Source: Shewanella mesophila
GTDB lineage: Bacteria; Pseudomonadota; Gammaproteobacteria; Enterobacterales; Shewanellaceae
DNA: 64,000 nt
Direction: 5' to 3'
Assembly (NCBI RefSeq): GCF_019457515.1
Contig: NZ_CP080421.1
Location: 2,046,001 to 2,110,000, forward strand
Positions 7,777-17,204 of this stretch are shown in pieces (position 1 is the first letter of the stretch; every line of letters begins with the position of its first letter). The notes beneath the pieces were generated by a model, which saw nothing but the letters and a program-made list of their open reading frames with translations, was not told the origin of the DNA and ran no database searches. The translations under genes and the position numbers were made by a program.

Positions 7777-9216
7777 TTAAGCTACGATAAGTACCTTGCT
7801 GGTGTTAGTACCACCAATGGTCTCCATCGCATCGCCTTTAGTCATTAGCACCATGTCACCGCTATTTAAATAGCCGGCGGCTTGCAATGCTTCCAATGCT
7901 TTCTTAGCAAGTTCATCTGCAGGGTGTGCAGTCGAATCGAAGTAGAAAGGTTGAACACCGCGATAAAGCGCCATCTTAGCCAGTGTCGTATCATGACGAG
8001 ATAAGGCCAAAATGGGTAACGCTGAACTGATGCGAGACATTAACTGAGGTGTCGCTCCAGATTCAGTTAGCGCGACGATCGCTTTAACGCCTTCTAAATG
8101 GTTAGCAGCGTACATAGTAGAAAGCGCGATCGTTTCTTCAACAGAAGTAAAACGCTCATCTAATCGATGCTTGGACACTTGCACGCTTGGGTGAGCTTCG
8201 GCACCTAAACATACGTTTGCCATTGCTAAAACAGTTTCTTCAGGGAAATCGCCTGCAGCAGTTTCTGCTGATAACATTACCGCATCGGTACCATCAAGTA
8301 CAGCGTTGGCTACGTCCATCACTTCTGCACGAGTTGGCATTGGGCTAGTGATCATCGATTCCATCATCTGGGTCGCAGTGATCACTGGCTTATTGAGCTG
8401 ACGTGAGCGGCGGATGAGTTTCTTCTGAACGGCAACTAATGCCGCATCACCAATCTCAACACCCAAATCACCACGAGCAACCATGACGGCATCAGATGCT
8501 AAGATCACATCGTCCATCGCTTCGTCAGTAGCAACGGCTTCAGCACGTTCTACTTTAGATACAATCAATGCATTGCTACCGGCTTTTTGAGCTAGCTCAC
8601 GAGCATAATTCAGATCAGCACCAGAGCGAGGGAATGATACCGCGAGGTAATCCACTTTAATTGCCGCTGCAGTGATGATATCGAGCTTATCTTTTTCTGT
8701 CAGCGCTGCTGCAGAAAGACCGCCGCCTTTTTTGTTGATCCCTTTGTTATTTGAAAGAGGACCCGCAACGGTGACAGTAGTGTGAACCTTGTTACCTTCA
8801 ACTTTTTCAACTTGAAGTTGAACACGACCGTCATCGAGCATCAAGATATCGCCAATGGTGACGTCTTTTGGTAACTCTTTGTAATCGATACCAACTTGAT
8901 TCTCATCACCTTGACCTTTCTCTAGATCGGCATCTAAAACGAATGCTTTCCCTAGATCAAGTTGGACTTTCTTATTGTCCTTAAAGGTAGATACGCGGAT
9001 CTTTGGACCCTGTAAGTCACCTAAAATAGCAACATGTACACCAAGTTCTTTGGCGATGTTTCTAACATCTGTTGCGCGTTTTTGGTGGTCTTCAGGTGAG
9101 CCGTGAGAAAAGTTGAGGCGAACAACGTTTGCACCAGCTTTGATGATACGACGTAGGTTGTCGTCACGATCGGTAGCTGGACCGAGTGTTGTTACAATTT
9201 TGGTTCTGCGGAACAT
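7777..9216 (-). CDS. pykA: Pyruvate kinase II
   Basis: A 479-residue pyruvate kinase converting phosphoenolpyruvate and ADP to pyruvate and ATP. It matches E. coli PykA closely: [16 protein letters not shown] at the N-terminus, [23 protein letters not shown], the catalytic-lysine region [22 protein letters not shown] and [11 protein letters not shown]. The allosteric C-terminal domain is complete. It lies in the hexR-zwf block, and a HexR-like operator is present about 60 bases upstream of its start, so it probably belongs to the HexR regulon. It is transcribed alone on the minus strand, since hexR upstream ends in its own terminator. Confidence 0.97.
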   Translation of the reverse strand: MFRRTKIVTTLGPATDRDDNLRRIIKAGANVVRLNFSHGSPEDHQKRATDVRNIAKELGVHVAILGDLQGPKIRVSTFKDNKKVQLDLGKAFVLDADLEKGQGDENQVGIDYKELPKDVTIGDILMLDDGRVQLQVEKVEGNKVHTTVTVAGPLSNNKGINKKGGGLSAAALTEKDKLDIITAAAIKVDYLAVSFPRSGADLNYARELAQKAGSNALIVSKVERAEAVATDEAMDDVILASDAVMVARGDLGVEIGDAALVAVQKKLIRRSRQLNKPVITATQMMESMITSPMPTRAEVMDVANAVLDGTDAVMLSAETAAGDFPEETVLAMANVCLGAEAHPSVQVSKHRLDERFTSVEETIALSTMYAANHLEGVKAIVALTESGATPQLMSRISSALPILALSRHDTTLAKMALYRGVQPFYFDSTAHPADELAKKALEALQAAGYLNSGDMVLMTKGDAMETIGGTNTSKVLIVA

Positions 9217-9275
9217 GAGATACTCCGTTAAGTTTAAAAAAATCTTACTCTATATTAACAGACAAAAATGACTTT

Positions 9276-9290
9276 TGTAGGAAAATTACA
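9276..9290. promoter_or_regulatory. HexR operator candidate upstream of pykA
   Basis: TGTAGGAAAATTACA matches the palindromic HexR consensus TGTAATWWWATTACA, as I recall it from Shewanella and other gammaproteobacteria, at 13 of 15 positions. It lies 60 bases before the pykA start. Confidence 0.65.
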
Positions 9291-9345
9291 AACAAAATGA
9301 TCTATCTCAAGTTATTATTTTTGTGAAGTACTACGACTAAAAGGT

Positions 9346-9382
9346 AAAAAAAAGGCGGAAGGATATACCCAAGCCGCCTTTT
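9346..9382 (-). terminator. hexR terminator
   Basis: On the minus strand, AAAAGGCGG (9382-9374) and CCGCCTTTT (9358-9350) form a GC-rich stem followed by eight T residues. It begins 18 bases after the hexR stop codon. Flanking A and T runs may let it work in both directions. Confidence 0.88.
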
Positions 9383-9399
9383 ATCCTTACAAAACCGAA

Positions 9400-10254
9400 T
9401 TATAGTATCGATTCTTTCTCTATGCGCGACTCTTTTAAAGCTTCTTTTACACGTTTGAGACTTTCTCTAAAACGCGGTCCTCTGCGTAGGGTAAAGCCTG
9501 TCGCTAACACGTCAACGATAACCAGTTGAGCAAGACGAGATGCCATAGGAAGATACATATCGGTATCTTCTGGTACTTCCATGGTTACTGGTAATGTGCA
9601 CTCGTTCGACAGTGGTGAGTTGCGAGAGGTTATTGCAATTACCGCGGCACCATTTTCACGGGCTAGACGCGCAATATCGATAAGTGATTTTGTACGGCCG
9701 GTATGTGAAATAAGGACGACAACATCACCCTCTGTACTGTTAATACAACTCATACGTTGCATAAGCACATCGTCAAAACAGATCACGGGAACGTTAAAAC
9801 GGAAAAACTTATTTTGCGCGTCGTGTGCCACAGACGCTGAAGCCCCTAAGCCGAAGAAAGAGATCTTGTTGGCTTGGGTCAGTACATCTACAGCCTTGTT
9901 GATTGCCGCTGTATCTATACTCTGCCTTGCTGTATCTAGCGCTGCCATTGATGATTCAAAGATTTTCGTCGTATAGGAATCAGGACTGTCATCCTCTTCA
10001 ACATGACGGCTCACATAAGGTGTACCGTTTGCTAAGCTTTGGGCCAGATGCAGTTTGAAGTCAGGGAATCCCTTCGTATCTAAGCGACGACAAAAACGGT
10101 TAACCGTGGGTTCACTGACATCTGCCATCTTTGCTAGGGTTGCGATGCTAGAGTGAATTGCTGTCTGAGGCGATGCTAAAATGACCTCAGCGACTTTGCG
10201 CTCCGATTTACTGAATTGCGTTAGGCTTTTTTGAACCTTTTCTAGGGTATTCAT
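9400..10254 (-). CDS. hexR: RpiR-family regulator HexR
   Basis: A 284-residue regulator of central carbon metabolism. The N-terminal RpiR-type helix-turn-helix covers residues ~1-77, with IHSSIATLAKMADVSEPTVNRFCRRL as the DNA-reading part. A SIS sugar-phosphate-binding domain follows (~residues 125-255; FFGLGASASVAHDAQNKFFR, then VVVLISHTGRTKSLIDIARLA). In gammaproteobacteria HexR releases DNA on binding 2-keto-3-deoxy-6-phosphogluconate and controls Entner-Doudoroff, pyruvate kinase and gluconeogenic genes. Here it is divergent from zwf-pgl-edd-eda and upstream of pykA, exactly the expected regulon. Operator-like sequences occur before hexR itself, zwf and pykA. Confidence 0.95.
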   Translation of the reverse strand: MNTLEKVQKSLTQFSKSERKVAEVILASPQTAIHSSIATLAKMADVSEPTVNRFCRRLDTKGFPDFKLHLAQSLANGTPYVSRHVEEDDSPDSYTTKIFESSMAALDTARQSIDTAAINKAVDVLTQANKISFFGLGASASVAHDAQNKFFRFNVPVICFDDVLMQRMSCINSTEGDVVVLISHTGRTKSLIDIARLARENGAAVIAITSRNSPLSNECTLPVTMEVPEDTDMYLPMASRLAQLVIVDVLATGFTLRRGPRFRESLKRVKEALKESRIEKESIL

Positions 10255-10278
10255 ATGCGTACATCCACTCGATAGTAA

Positions 10279-10293
10279 TGTAATTATATTTAT
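10279..10293. promoter_or_regulatory. HexR operator candidate upstream of hexR
   Basis: TGTAATTATATTTAT matches TGTAATWWWATTACA at 13 of 15 positions, with one perfect half-site. It lies 25 bases before the hexR start codon, consistent with autoregulation. Confidence 0.5.
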
Positions 10294-10487
10294 TCTTTTA
10301 TGTCGTTAAAGAAACAAACAAAAAGTGCTAAAGTTTGGTCTATATAACGAATTATGATCTAACTTCAAAGCAAACTTTCTACTACATATAGTAATTTAAT
10401 CACGAAAAGCATATCAGATTTTGAGGCCTTGTTGCTAGTTTACTAATAGCGCAATTTTCACAAAATTATGATGCAATAATCAAATTC

Positions 10488-10502
10488 TGTTGTTATATTA
10501 CA
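10488..10502. promoter_or_regulatory. HexR operator candidate upstream of zwf
   Basis: TGTTGTTATATTACA matches TGTAATWWWATTACA at 13 of 15 positions, with one perfect half-site (ATTACA). It lies about 60 bases before the zwf start, a typical repressor position for the zwf-pgl-edd-eda operon. Confidence 0.6.
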
Positions 10503-10563
10503 ACAAACGTGTGTATTTCTCATTGACTCGATGGGGCACAGTGACATAGGAGATTTTTAAGCT

Positions 10564-12036
10564 ATGGGCATGACATCACCAGAAGCCAAAGCTTGTGATT
10601 TTGTATTGTTTGGAACTAAAGGCGATTTAGCACGACGTAAGTTACTGCCTTCTTTATATCAATTAGATAAGGCGGGTCTGCTTAATGAAGAGACCAAAGT
10701 GCTCGGTGTTGCTAAAGATGCGTTTACTCAAGATGAATATCAAGCGATGGTTATCAAGGCGCTAAATAGCTTTGTTAAAGAACCGCTTTGTACCGATACG
10801 CTTGAACGTTTCTTAAAACGTTGTATCTATATTGGTACGAATTTTACCGACCCAGAAGGTTACAAAGCGTTTCATGAGGTGTTAGAACCTGAAAAGCGCG
10901 TCATGGTTAATTACTTCGCTACTCCTCCTGCTATTTTTGGTGATATCTGTCGTTGCCTCCACGAACAAAATCTGATTTATCCTGATACCCGTGTTGTTCT
11001 CGAAAAGCCAATTGGTTCCGATCTCGAATCGTCAAAAGTGATCAACGATCAGGTCAGTGCCTATTTTAATGAGAATCAAGTTTATCGTATTGATCATTAT
11101 CTTGGTAAAGAGACGGTACAGAATCTCATCGCGTTACGTTTTGCTAACTCACTGTTTGCATCTAAGTGGGATAACCGCACCATAGATCATGTGCAAATTA
11201 CCGTAGCCGAAGAAGTGGGTATCGAGGGGCGCTGGGGTTACTTTGATAAAGCTGGCCAGATGCGTGACATGATTCAGAATCATCTGTTACAGGTTTTGAC
11301 ATTGGTTGCTATGGATCCGCCAGTTAACCTGGATGCTGATAGCATTCGTGATGAAAAGGTTAAAGTCCTTAAGTCACTGAGAAAGATTGACGCCGATAAC
11401 ATTTACGAAAATACCGTTCGCGGACAATATTCCGCTGGTTTCTTAAAAGGCACACCTGTTCCTGGTTATTTAGAAGAGGAGGGTGCTAATACCCAATCTC
11501 ATGCCGAAACATTTGTAGCGCTACGTGTCGATATCGATAACTGGCGTTGGGCTGGAGTACCTTTTTACCTGCGAAGCGGTAAGCGCATGCCGACGAAGAG
11601 CTCTGAGATTGTCGTCTACTTCAAAAATCCGCCTCACAATCTGTATCGCTCTAGCTATAGAAATCTGCCTGCAAACAAATTGACTATACGCTTGCAGCCT
11701 CACGAAGGCGTCGAGATCCAGATGATGAACAAAGTCCCTGGTCTTGAGCAGAAACAGCGTCTACAAACCACTAAATTGGATTTGAGTTTCTCTGATACGT
11801 TTAAAAATGATCGTATTGCCGATGCCTATGAACGTTTGTTGCTCGAAGCTATGCTGGGTAATCAGGCGCTGTTTGTACGTCGTGACGAAGTGGAGCAAGC
11901 CTGGAAGTGGGTTGATGGCATCATTCAAGCGTGGGAAGAAAGTAATGAAAAGCCAAAACCTTATCCTGCTGGCAGTTGGGGCCCTGTAGCATCAGTTGCT
12001 TTGATAGCAAAAGATGGCCGCTCGTGGGATGAGTAA
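10564..12036 (+). CDS. zwf: Glucose-6-phosphate 1-dehydrogenase
   Basis: A 490-residue enzyme oxidising glucose-6-phosphate to 6-phosphogluconolactone with NADP+ or NAD+. The nucleotide-binding motif GTKGDLARRKLLPSLY is at residues ~18-33 and the substrate/active-site motif RIDHYLGKETVQN is at ~177-189. Length and C-terminal region match the family. The ATG at 10564 has an AGGAG about 11 bases upstream; a second ATG two codons later is also possible. It is the first gene of a four-gene Entner-Doudoroff operon with short gaps (12, 9 and 20 bases). HexR probably represses it. Confidence 0.97.
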   Translation: MGMTSPEAKACDFVLFGTKGDLARRKLLPSLYQLDKAGLLNEETKVLGVAKDAFTQDEYQAMVIKALNSFVKEPLCTDTLERFLKRCIYIGTNFTDPEGYKAFHEVLEPEKRVMVNYFATPPAIFGDICRCLHEQNLIYPDTRVVLEKPIGSDLESSKVINDQVSAYFNENQVYRIDHYLGKETVQNLIALRFANSLFASKWDNRTIDHVQITVAEEVGIEGRWGYFDKAGQMRDMIQNHLLQVLTLVAMDPPVNLDADSIRDEKVKVLKSLRKIDADNIYENTVRGQYSAGFLKGTPVPGYLEEEGANTQSHAETFVALRVDIDNWRWAGVPFYLRSGKRMPTKSSEIVVYFKNPPHNLYRSSYRNLPANKLTIRLQPHEGVEIQMMNKVPGLEQKQRLQTTKLDLSFSDTFKNDRIADAYERLLLEAMLGNQALFVRRDEVEQAWKWVDGIIQAWEESNEKPKPYPAGSWGPVASVALIAKDGRSWDE

Positions 12037-12048
12037 AGGAGTTAGATT

Positions 12049-12747
12049 ATGATTAAAGAATCAGTGTTCAAATCATTTGATAGCAAAGCTGCACTAGAGT
12101 CACAGTTAGCCGACCGCATTGCTAATCAATTGCAATCGGCGATTGATGCCCGTGGTAAGGCGAGTCTAGTCGTTTCTGGTGGCTCGACGCCGCTTGCATT
12201 ATTTGAGCTACTTAGTCACAAAGCTATCGAATGGAACGATGTTTATGTCACTTTAGCCGATGAGCGTTGGGTCGATACTGAGTCTGATGATTCAAATGAA
12301 TGTTTAGTCAGACAGCATCTGTTGCAAAACCGCGCGAGTGCAGCAAAGTTTCGCGGCTTAAAGAATATGTTTTCGACGGCTGAAGAGGGCGTTGAGATGG
12401 CTATTGAGCAACTCGCTAACTTTCCAAAGCCTTTTGATGTGGTTGTTCTTGGTATGGGCAATGATGGTCATACATGTTCTTGGTTTCCCTGTTCACAAGA
12501 GATAGATCAAGCATTATCAACCGATGCACTGTGTCTCGCGGTAAACCCAGGAGCGGCGCCACATGGCCGAATGACTATCTCTAAACAGGGCATTTTAGCC
12601 AGTCGCCAAATATACTTACATATTGTCGGTGAACAAAAACTGACAGTTTACCGTCAAGCGCTTGAAAATGAAGACGCCAAAACGATGCCAATACGGGCTG
12701 TATTGGGTCAACATCGCACGCCTGTTGATGTTTATTGGAGCGCTTAA
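12049..12747 (+). CDS. pgl: 6-phosphogluconolactonase (DevB type)
   Basis: A 232-residue lactonase that hydrolyses 6-phosphogluconolactone to 6-phosphogluconate. Family motifs are SGGSTPLALFELL (residues ~44-56), TLADERWV (~67-74) and GMGNDGHTCSWFP (~138-150). The last motif departs from the usual GMGEDGHTASLFP at three positions: Asn for Glu, Cys for Ala and Trp for Leu. The catalytic histidine is kept. It lies between zwf and edd in the operon, matching pathway order. Confidence 0.94.
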   Translation: MIKESVFKSFDSKAALESQLADRIANQLQSAIDARGKASLVVSGGSTPLALFELLSHKAIEWNDVYVTLADERWVDTESDDSNECLVRQHLLQNRASAAKFRGLKNMFSTAEEGVEMAIEQLANFPKPFDVVVLGMGNDGHTCSWFPCSQEIDQALSTDALCLAVNPGAAPHGRMTISKQGILASRQIYLHIVGEQKLTVYRQALENEDAKTMPIRAVLGQHRTPVDVYWSA

Positions 12748-12756
12748 GGAGCAATT

Positions 12757-14583
12757 ATGCACGCAGTAGTACAGTCGGTTACCGACAGAATCATTGAGCG
12801 GAGCAAACATTCTCGCGCTCAGTACCTTAAAGCCCTTGATGAAGCTAAAGCCAATGGCGTTCATCGTAGTAGCTTAAGTTGCGGGAATTTAGCCCACGGG
12901 TTCGCCGCTTGTAGCCCTGCGGACAAGAGCACGATTAAGGCGCTCACTAAAGCCAACATAGGTATTGTTACCGCATTTAACGATATGTTGTCAGCACATC
13001 AGCCTTATGAAAGTTATCCGCAGTTACTAAAAGATGCTTGCCAAGAAGTCGGCAGTGTTGCTCAAGTCGCTGGCGGTGTTCCTGCTATGTGTGATGGTGT
13101 GACGCAGGGGCAACCAGGAATGGAGCTTAGTCTGCTGAGCCGTGAAGTCATTGCTATGTCGACCGCTGTTGGGTTATCTCACAACATGTTCGATGGTGCT
13201 TTGCTGTTAGGCATCTGCGACAAAATAGTTCCAGGTTTACTTATTGGCGCCCTAAGTTTTGGTCACTTGCCAATGCTATTTGTGCCAGCAGGTCCGATGA
13301 AGTCAGGGATCCCTAATAAGGAAAAAGCACGTATTCGTCAGAAATTTGCGCAAGGTCAAGTCGATAGAGCTGCGCTGCTAGAAGCTGAGTCAAAATCTTA
13401 TCACAGCGCTGGAACTTGTACCTTTTACGGTACCGCAAATAGTAATCAGTTAATGCTGGAAGTGATGGGGCTGCAATTGCCTGGTTCCTCATTTGTGAAT
13501 CCAGATGAGCCTTTGCGAGAAGCGCTGAACAAGATGGCGGCTAAGCAAGTGTGTCGCCTAACCGAAATGGGCACTCAATATACGCCAATTGGCGAAGTGG
13601 TTAACGAAAAGTCTGTTGTTAATGGCATTGTGGCATTACTGGCGACGGGTGGCTCAACTAACCTGACGATGCACATTGTAGCGGCCGCTCGCGCAGCGGG
13701 CATTATCGTTAACTGGGACGATTTTTCTGAGCTCTCTGATGCGGTGCCGTTACTTGCTCGTGTTTATCCTAATGGTCATGCGGATATCAATCACTTTCAT
13801 GCTGCAGGCGGCATGGCGTTATTGGTTAAAGAGTTACTCGACGCGGGTCTGTTACATGAAGATGTCAACACTGTCGCTGGCTATGGTCTTCGTCGTTACA
13901 CCCAAGAGCCTAAACTGATCGATAATGAATTAGTTTGGGTTGATGGGCCTACAGTATCGCTCGATAAAGAGGTGTTAACTGCTGTCTCTGAGCCATTCCA
14001 AAACAATGGTGGTTTAAAATTACTTAAGGGTAATTTGGGCCGTGCAGTGATTAAGGTATCGGCTGTAGCTGAGAAACATCGTTTAGTGGAAGCTCCTGCG
14101 ATTGTTATCGATGATCAAAACAAACTCGAAGCGATTTTTAAAGCCGGTGAGCTTGATAAAGATTGTGTTGTCGTCGTCAAAGGCCAAGGTCCTAAAGCGA
14201 TAGGCATGCCTGAGCTTCATAAGTTGACCCCGATCTTAGGGACGCAGCAAGATAAGGGCTTTAAAGTTGCCTTGTTGACTGATGGACGTATGTCAGGTGC
14301 GTCAGGTAAGGTGCCCGCTGCTATCCATTTGACTCCAGAGGCGTTAGATGGTGGTCTAATTGCTAAAGTACAAAATGGCGATTTGATACGGGTTAACGCG
14401 AATACTGGGGAAGTTAGTCTTTTGGTGGATGAGAGCGTTTTGGCTGCTCGTGAAGCTGGCAAAGTCGATCTTCGCCGTACCAGTTATGGTATGGGACGGG
14501 AGCTATTTTCGGCACTTCGTTCTAACTTAAGTAGTCCAGAAACGGGTGCCCGTTGCACTACGACTATCGACGAAAACTATTAA
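12757..14583 (+). CDS. edd: 6-phosphogluconate dehydratase
   Basis: A 608-residue iron-sulfur dehydratase of the IlvD/Edd family that converts 6-phosphogluconate to KDPG, the committed Entner-Doudoroff step. Typical stretches are [58 protein letters not shown] (with a cluster-ligand Cys) and [20 protein letters not shown] near the C-terminus. Length equals that of E. coli Edd. It has a good ribosome site (AAGGAG) 9 bases after pgl ends and is followed by eda. Confidence 0.97.
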   Translation: MHAVVQSVTDRIIERSKHSRAQYLKALDEAKANGVHRSSLSCGNLAHGFAACSPADKSTIKALTKANIGIVTAFNDMLSAHQPYESYPQLLKDACQEVGSVAQVAGGVPAMCDGVTQGQPGMELSLLSREVIAMSTAVGLSHNMFDGALLLGICDKIVPGLLIGALSFGHLPMLFVPAGPMKSGIPNKEKARIRQKFAQGQVDRAALLEAESKSYHSAGTCTFYGTANSNQLMLEVMGLQLPGSSFVNPDEPLREALNKMAAKQVCRLTEMGTQYTPIGEVVNEKSVVNGIVALLATGGSTNLTMHIVAAARAAGIIVNWDDFSELSDAVPLLARVYPNGHADINHFHAAGGMALLVKELLDAGLLHEDVNTVAGYGLRRYTQEPKLIDNELVWVDGPTVSLDKEVLTAVSEPFQNNGGLKLLKGNLGRAVIKVSAVAEKHRLVEAPAIVIDDQNKLEAIFKAGELDKDCVVVVKGQGPKAIGMPELHKLTPILGTQQDKGFKVALLTDGRMSGASGKVPAAIHLTPEALDGGLIAKVQNGDLIRVNANTGEVSLLVDESVLAAREAGKVDLRRTSYGMGRELFSALRSNLSSPETGARCTTTIDENY

Positions 14584-14603
14584 TCATTAGGAAGAGTAAA
14601 GCA

Positions 14604-15245
14604 ATGGCTGAGAATAACTGGTCAATTCAACCGCAAGATATTTATAAACGTAGCCCAATCGTTCCGGTAATGGTGATTAACAAGATAGAAGACGCCGTGC
14701 CATTAGCGCGGGCTCTGGTCGCAGGTGGGATCAGTGTATTAGAGGTGACTTTACGTACGCCTTGTGCGTTAGAAGCTATTGCCAAAATCGCAAAAGAAGT
14801 ACCAGAAGCCCTTGTCGGTGCGGGAACCGTCTTAAATGAAGCTCAGCTTCAACAAGCGGTTGATGCAGGTGCCCAATTTGTTATTACGCCAGGCGCGACT
14901 ACGGATCTACTTAGAGCCGCTATGGCAGGTAATGTACCGTTAATTCCTGGCGTTGCGAGTATCTCAGAGGTCATGGCAGGTATGGAACTGGGTTATACTC
15001 ACTTCAAGTTCTTCCCTGCAGAAGCGTCTGGTGGCGTCAATGCGTTAAAAGCATTTTCAGGCCCGCTTGCCAATATCCGATTCTGTCCAACGGGTGGTAT
15101 TACGCCAAGTAGCTATAAAGATTATTTAGCCTTGAGTAATGTTGACTGTATCGGTGGCAGTTGGATTGCTCCAACGGATGCCATGGAACAGGGCGATTGG
15201 GAACGTATCACTAAGCTATGCCAAGACGCTATTGCAGGTATTTAG
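14604..15245 (+). CDS. eda: KDPG aldolase (2-keto-3-deoxy-6-phosphogluconate aldolase)
   Basis: A 213-residue class I aldolase that splits KDPG into pyruvate and glyceraldehyde-3-phosphate. The active-site motifs are EVTLRTP (catalytic Glu), [21 protein letters not shown] and the Schiff-base lysine in [19 protein letters not shown] set the start at the ATG at 14604, preceded by AGGAAGAG and matching the family N-terminus. An in-frame ATG at 14553 would overlap edd by 31 bases and add 17 atypical residues. It is the last gene of the operon and is followed by a strong terminator. Confidence 0.96.
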   Translation: MAENNWSIQPQDIYKRSPIVPVMVINKIEDAVPLARALVAGGISVLEVTLRTPCALEAIAKIAKEVPEALVGAGTVLNEAQLQQAVDAGAQFVITPGATTDLLRAAMAGNVPLIPGVASISEVMAGMELGYTHFKFFPAEASGGVNALKAFSGPLANIRFCPTGGITPSSYKDYLALSNVDCIGGSWIAPTDAMEQGDWERITKLCQDAIAGI

Positions 15246-15268
15246 TAGACTAACGTTTCATCTAAATT

Positions 15269-15296
15269 AAAACCTCTGCTTAGCAGAGGTTTTTTT
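15269..15296 (+). terminator. Terminator of the zwf-pgl-edd-eda operon
   Basis: AAAACCTCTGC (15269-15279) and GCAGAGGTTTT (15283-15293) form a perfect 11-bp stem with a TTA loop, followed by further T residues. It abuts the stop codon of the convergent ecotin gene and may serve both. Confidence 0.93.
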
Positions 15297-15298
15297 GG

Positions 15299-15865
15299 CT
15301 ATTTTTCAGGAGAATAGTAATATTCGCCGTCAGTATTCCACACTTTGTACCTTAGCTGTGCGCCTTGAGGCAAGTAAAATACTTTTGGTAATCGACTATC
15401 ATAGTTAAGCATTAATGATTCTGGGATAGTTAGGAAAACTTCGGTTTTTGCTTTATCAAAACAGGCCATCATAGTACTTGGGCCCTCAGTTATTGCATCA
15501 ACTTGATAGTATTCATATCCCCAACCATTTAGTGTTAGCCGTTGCAAGATCCCTGTTAACCCATGCTTGTTACAATCAACCCATCGCTTTTGGCCAATGC
15601 TAACCTGAAGCATATAGTGTTGCTCGTCAGCTAATTTAGGTAAGGTGATAACATGTTGCACCATACCTTCTGTTGGTATGGGGAACATTTTACTGCTTTC
15701 GTTCTCTTGATAGTTGTTACTGTCATAAACGGTGATCATCGTTGATGAATCCATACTGATATCAGTCTGTTGTAAAGTCGTAGATTGCGCTACCGCTTGT
15801 GTGGTTAACGCAAAACCACTGACTAGGATCGTCAATTTTATCGATTGGATCAGTGTTTGCTTCAT
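15299..15865 (-). CDS. eco: Ecotin-family periplasmic serine protease inhibitor
   Basis: A 188-residue protein with a Sec signal peptide (residues 1-~27, ending TTQAVAQ) and an ecotin domain at ~60-185. Ecotin is a dimeric inhibitor of trypsin-fold proteases. The primary-site loop GPSTMMACF (residues 129-136) keeps the STMMAC of E. coli ecotin, whose first Met is P1, and the two disulfide cysteines are Cys98 (VDCN) and Cys135. Other matches are [24 protein letters not shown] and [14 protein letters not shown]. About 30 residues between signal and ecotin core are extra compared with the enterobacterial protein. It is convergent with the Entner-Doudoroff operon and has no functional link with it that I can see. 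Confidence 0.88.
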   Translation of the reverse strand: MKQTLIQSIKLTILVSGFALTTQAVAQSTTLQQTDISMDSSTMITVYDSNNYQENESSKMFPIPTEGMVQHVITLPKLADEQHYMLQVSIGQKRWVDCNKHGLTGILQRLTLNGWGYEYYQVDAITEGPSTMMACFDKAKTEVFLTIPESLMLNYDSRLPKVFYLPQGAQLRYKVWNTDGEYYYSPEK

Positions 15866-16030
15866 GAATGCTCCTAAGGCGTAATAAGCTTATTTTACGG
15901 TATAAACGGAGGTGACTAATAAAAGGGTTATTTATTATCAGGCTTCGGCATAAAGATTATGTTTTGAGATCTTTTCTTATACCTATCAGTATGAGTAAAA
16001 GCGTTTGTCAATGTAAGTATAAACATTTAG

Positions 16031-16043
16031 TTTGACTATCAAA
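16031..16043. promoter_or_regulatory. Operator 1 (MarR-type palindrome) upstream of dmeF-like operon
   Basis: TTTGACTATCAAA is a near-perfect palindrome (TTTGAC-T-ATCAAA). It is repeated 32 bases downstream as TTTGATTATCAAA, about three helical turns, on the same face of the DNA. The downstream MarR gene is the obvious candidate binder. Confidence 0.6.
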
Positions 16044-16062
16044 GTATCTTGATCCAATATAT

Positions 16063-16075
16063 TTTGATTATCAAA
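16063..16075. promoter_or_regulatory. Operator 2 (perfect palindrome) upstream of dmeF-like operon
   Basis: TTTGATTATCAAA is a perfect palindrome around a central T. It is followed at once by TATAAT at 16079-16084, a possible -10 element, so a bound repressor would block the promoter. It is 37 bases before the chosen start codon. Confidence 0.65.
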
Positions 16076-16111
16076 CTATATAATTTGACTTTATTCCAGG
16101 ACGCTTACTCG

Positions 16112-17191
16112 ATGACAAATTCAGCACACAGCTTAGAACACAACATAGAGCCTTGGCAGCACCAGCATCGTTTTTCAAATATCAATACCAGCGGTGAGCG
16201 TAATACTCGTTATGTTTTGTATTTAACCCTGATCACCATGATCGCTGAAATCGTTGCCGGCACTGTCTATGGTTCGATGGCGCTACTGGCAGATGGATGG
16301 CATATGGGCACCCATGCTGCGGCATTTATGATCACCTTATTTGCCTATCGCTACGCCAAGAAATACGCAGACGATCCTAAATACGCGTTCGGTACCGGTA
16401 AAGTCAGCGTCCTTGGTGGCTTTACCAGTGCAATCGCTCTTGGATTGGTTGCGTTACTAATGGCGGTAGAATCGATAAGCCGATTACTCAACCCTGAGCA
16501 TATTCAATTTAACGAAGCTATTCTAGTCGCGGTGATTGGTTTGACGGTGAACGTAGTGTCGGTTTTTTTGTTAAAAGACCATCATAGTCACGAGCATCAC
16601 CATGGACACCATCATAGCTACAGTCATGACTATGATGAACATCATCACAATCATGATGCCCATCATCATAGTGGCGATGATCACGACCATCATGCTCCCC
16701 ACAGTGATAGCCAAACAAAGCCAACCCATGATCATAACCTTAGGGCTGCCTATTTTCATGTTTTGGCAGATGCCTTGACCTCTCTATTGGCGATTGGCGC
16801 ACTATTGTTCGGTAAATATCTAGGGTTAAACTGGCTTGATCCGGTAATGGGTATTGTTGGTGCGATTATTATTACGAGCTGGGCATGGAGCTTAGTTAAA
16901 CAGACTGGACCTATATTGCTCGATGCCAGTATCGATGACGAATACATTTCAAAGATGGTGGCCGCAGTTGAAGAGGAAACCGATCATCAGGTTACTGACA
17001 TTCATGTGTGGCCTGTCAGCGCTGACCACCATGCTGCGATGATCTCCATTGTGAGTCACCAGCCAAAGGATACTGACTATTTTAAGGCCAAGTTAAGTGC
17101 TTTTGAGCGTATCGACCACCTGACTGTTGAAGTGTTTACTTGTCGACAGCAAGAGTGTGGTGTTTACCAAAGTAAAACGTCAGATAAATAG
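16112..17191 (+). CDS. dmeF: Cation diffusion facilitator, DmeF/CzcD-like metal exporter with His-rich loop
   Basis: A 359-residue CDF-family exporter that uses the proton gradient to expel divalent metals (Co, Ni or Zn class). It has six predicted membrane helices. Metal-site motifs are ADGWHMGTHA in TM2 and HVLADALTS in TM5. Between TM4 and TM5 is a long His/Asp-rich cytoplasmic loop (residues ~153-212, about 20 histidines) that probably binds metal. The C-terminal cytoplasmic domain (VTDIHVWPVS) is typical. The TM2 pattern resembles the DmeF (cobalt/nickel) subgroup, but the substrate is inferred. I chose the ATG at 16112. An earlier ATG at 16049 would begin upstream of the second operator. 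It is co-directional with a MarR gene 13 bases downstream. Confidence 0.9.
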   Translation: MTNSAHSLEHNIEPWQHQHRFSNINTSGERNTRYVLYLTLITMIAEIVAGTVYGSMALLADGWHMGTHAAAFMITLFAYRYAKKYADDPKYAFGTGKVSVLGGFTSAIALGLVALLMAVESISRLLNPEHIQFNEAILVAVIGLTVNVVSVFLLKDHHSHEHHHGHHHSYSHDYDEHHHNHDAHHHSGDDHDHHAPHSDSQTKPTHDHNLRAAYFHVLADALTSLLAIGALLFGKYLGLNWLDPVMGIVGAIIITSWAWSLVKQTGPILLDASIDDEYISKMVAAVEEETDHQVTDIHVWPVSADHHAAMISIVSHQPKDTDYFKAKLSAFERIDHLTVEVFTCRQQECGVYQSKTSDK

Positions 17192-17204
17192 AAGGAACTG
17201 AGCG

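Larger units (their letters stand above)
10255..10563. promoter_or_regulatory. hexR-zwf divergent control region
   Basis: A 309-base AT-rich region between divergent hexR and zwf. It carries two HexR-like operators, one near each gene (10279-10293 and 10488-10502). I see no ORF or RNA gene in it. Confidence 0.7.

Noticed and set aside
16518..16759. His/Met-rich antisense ORFs opposite the exporter loop
   Set aside because: They arise from the CAT/CAC repeat of the His-rich loop read on the other strand and have no ribosome sites.
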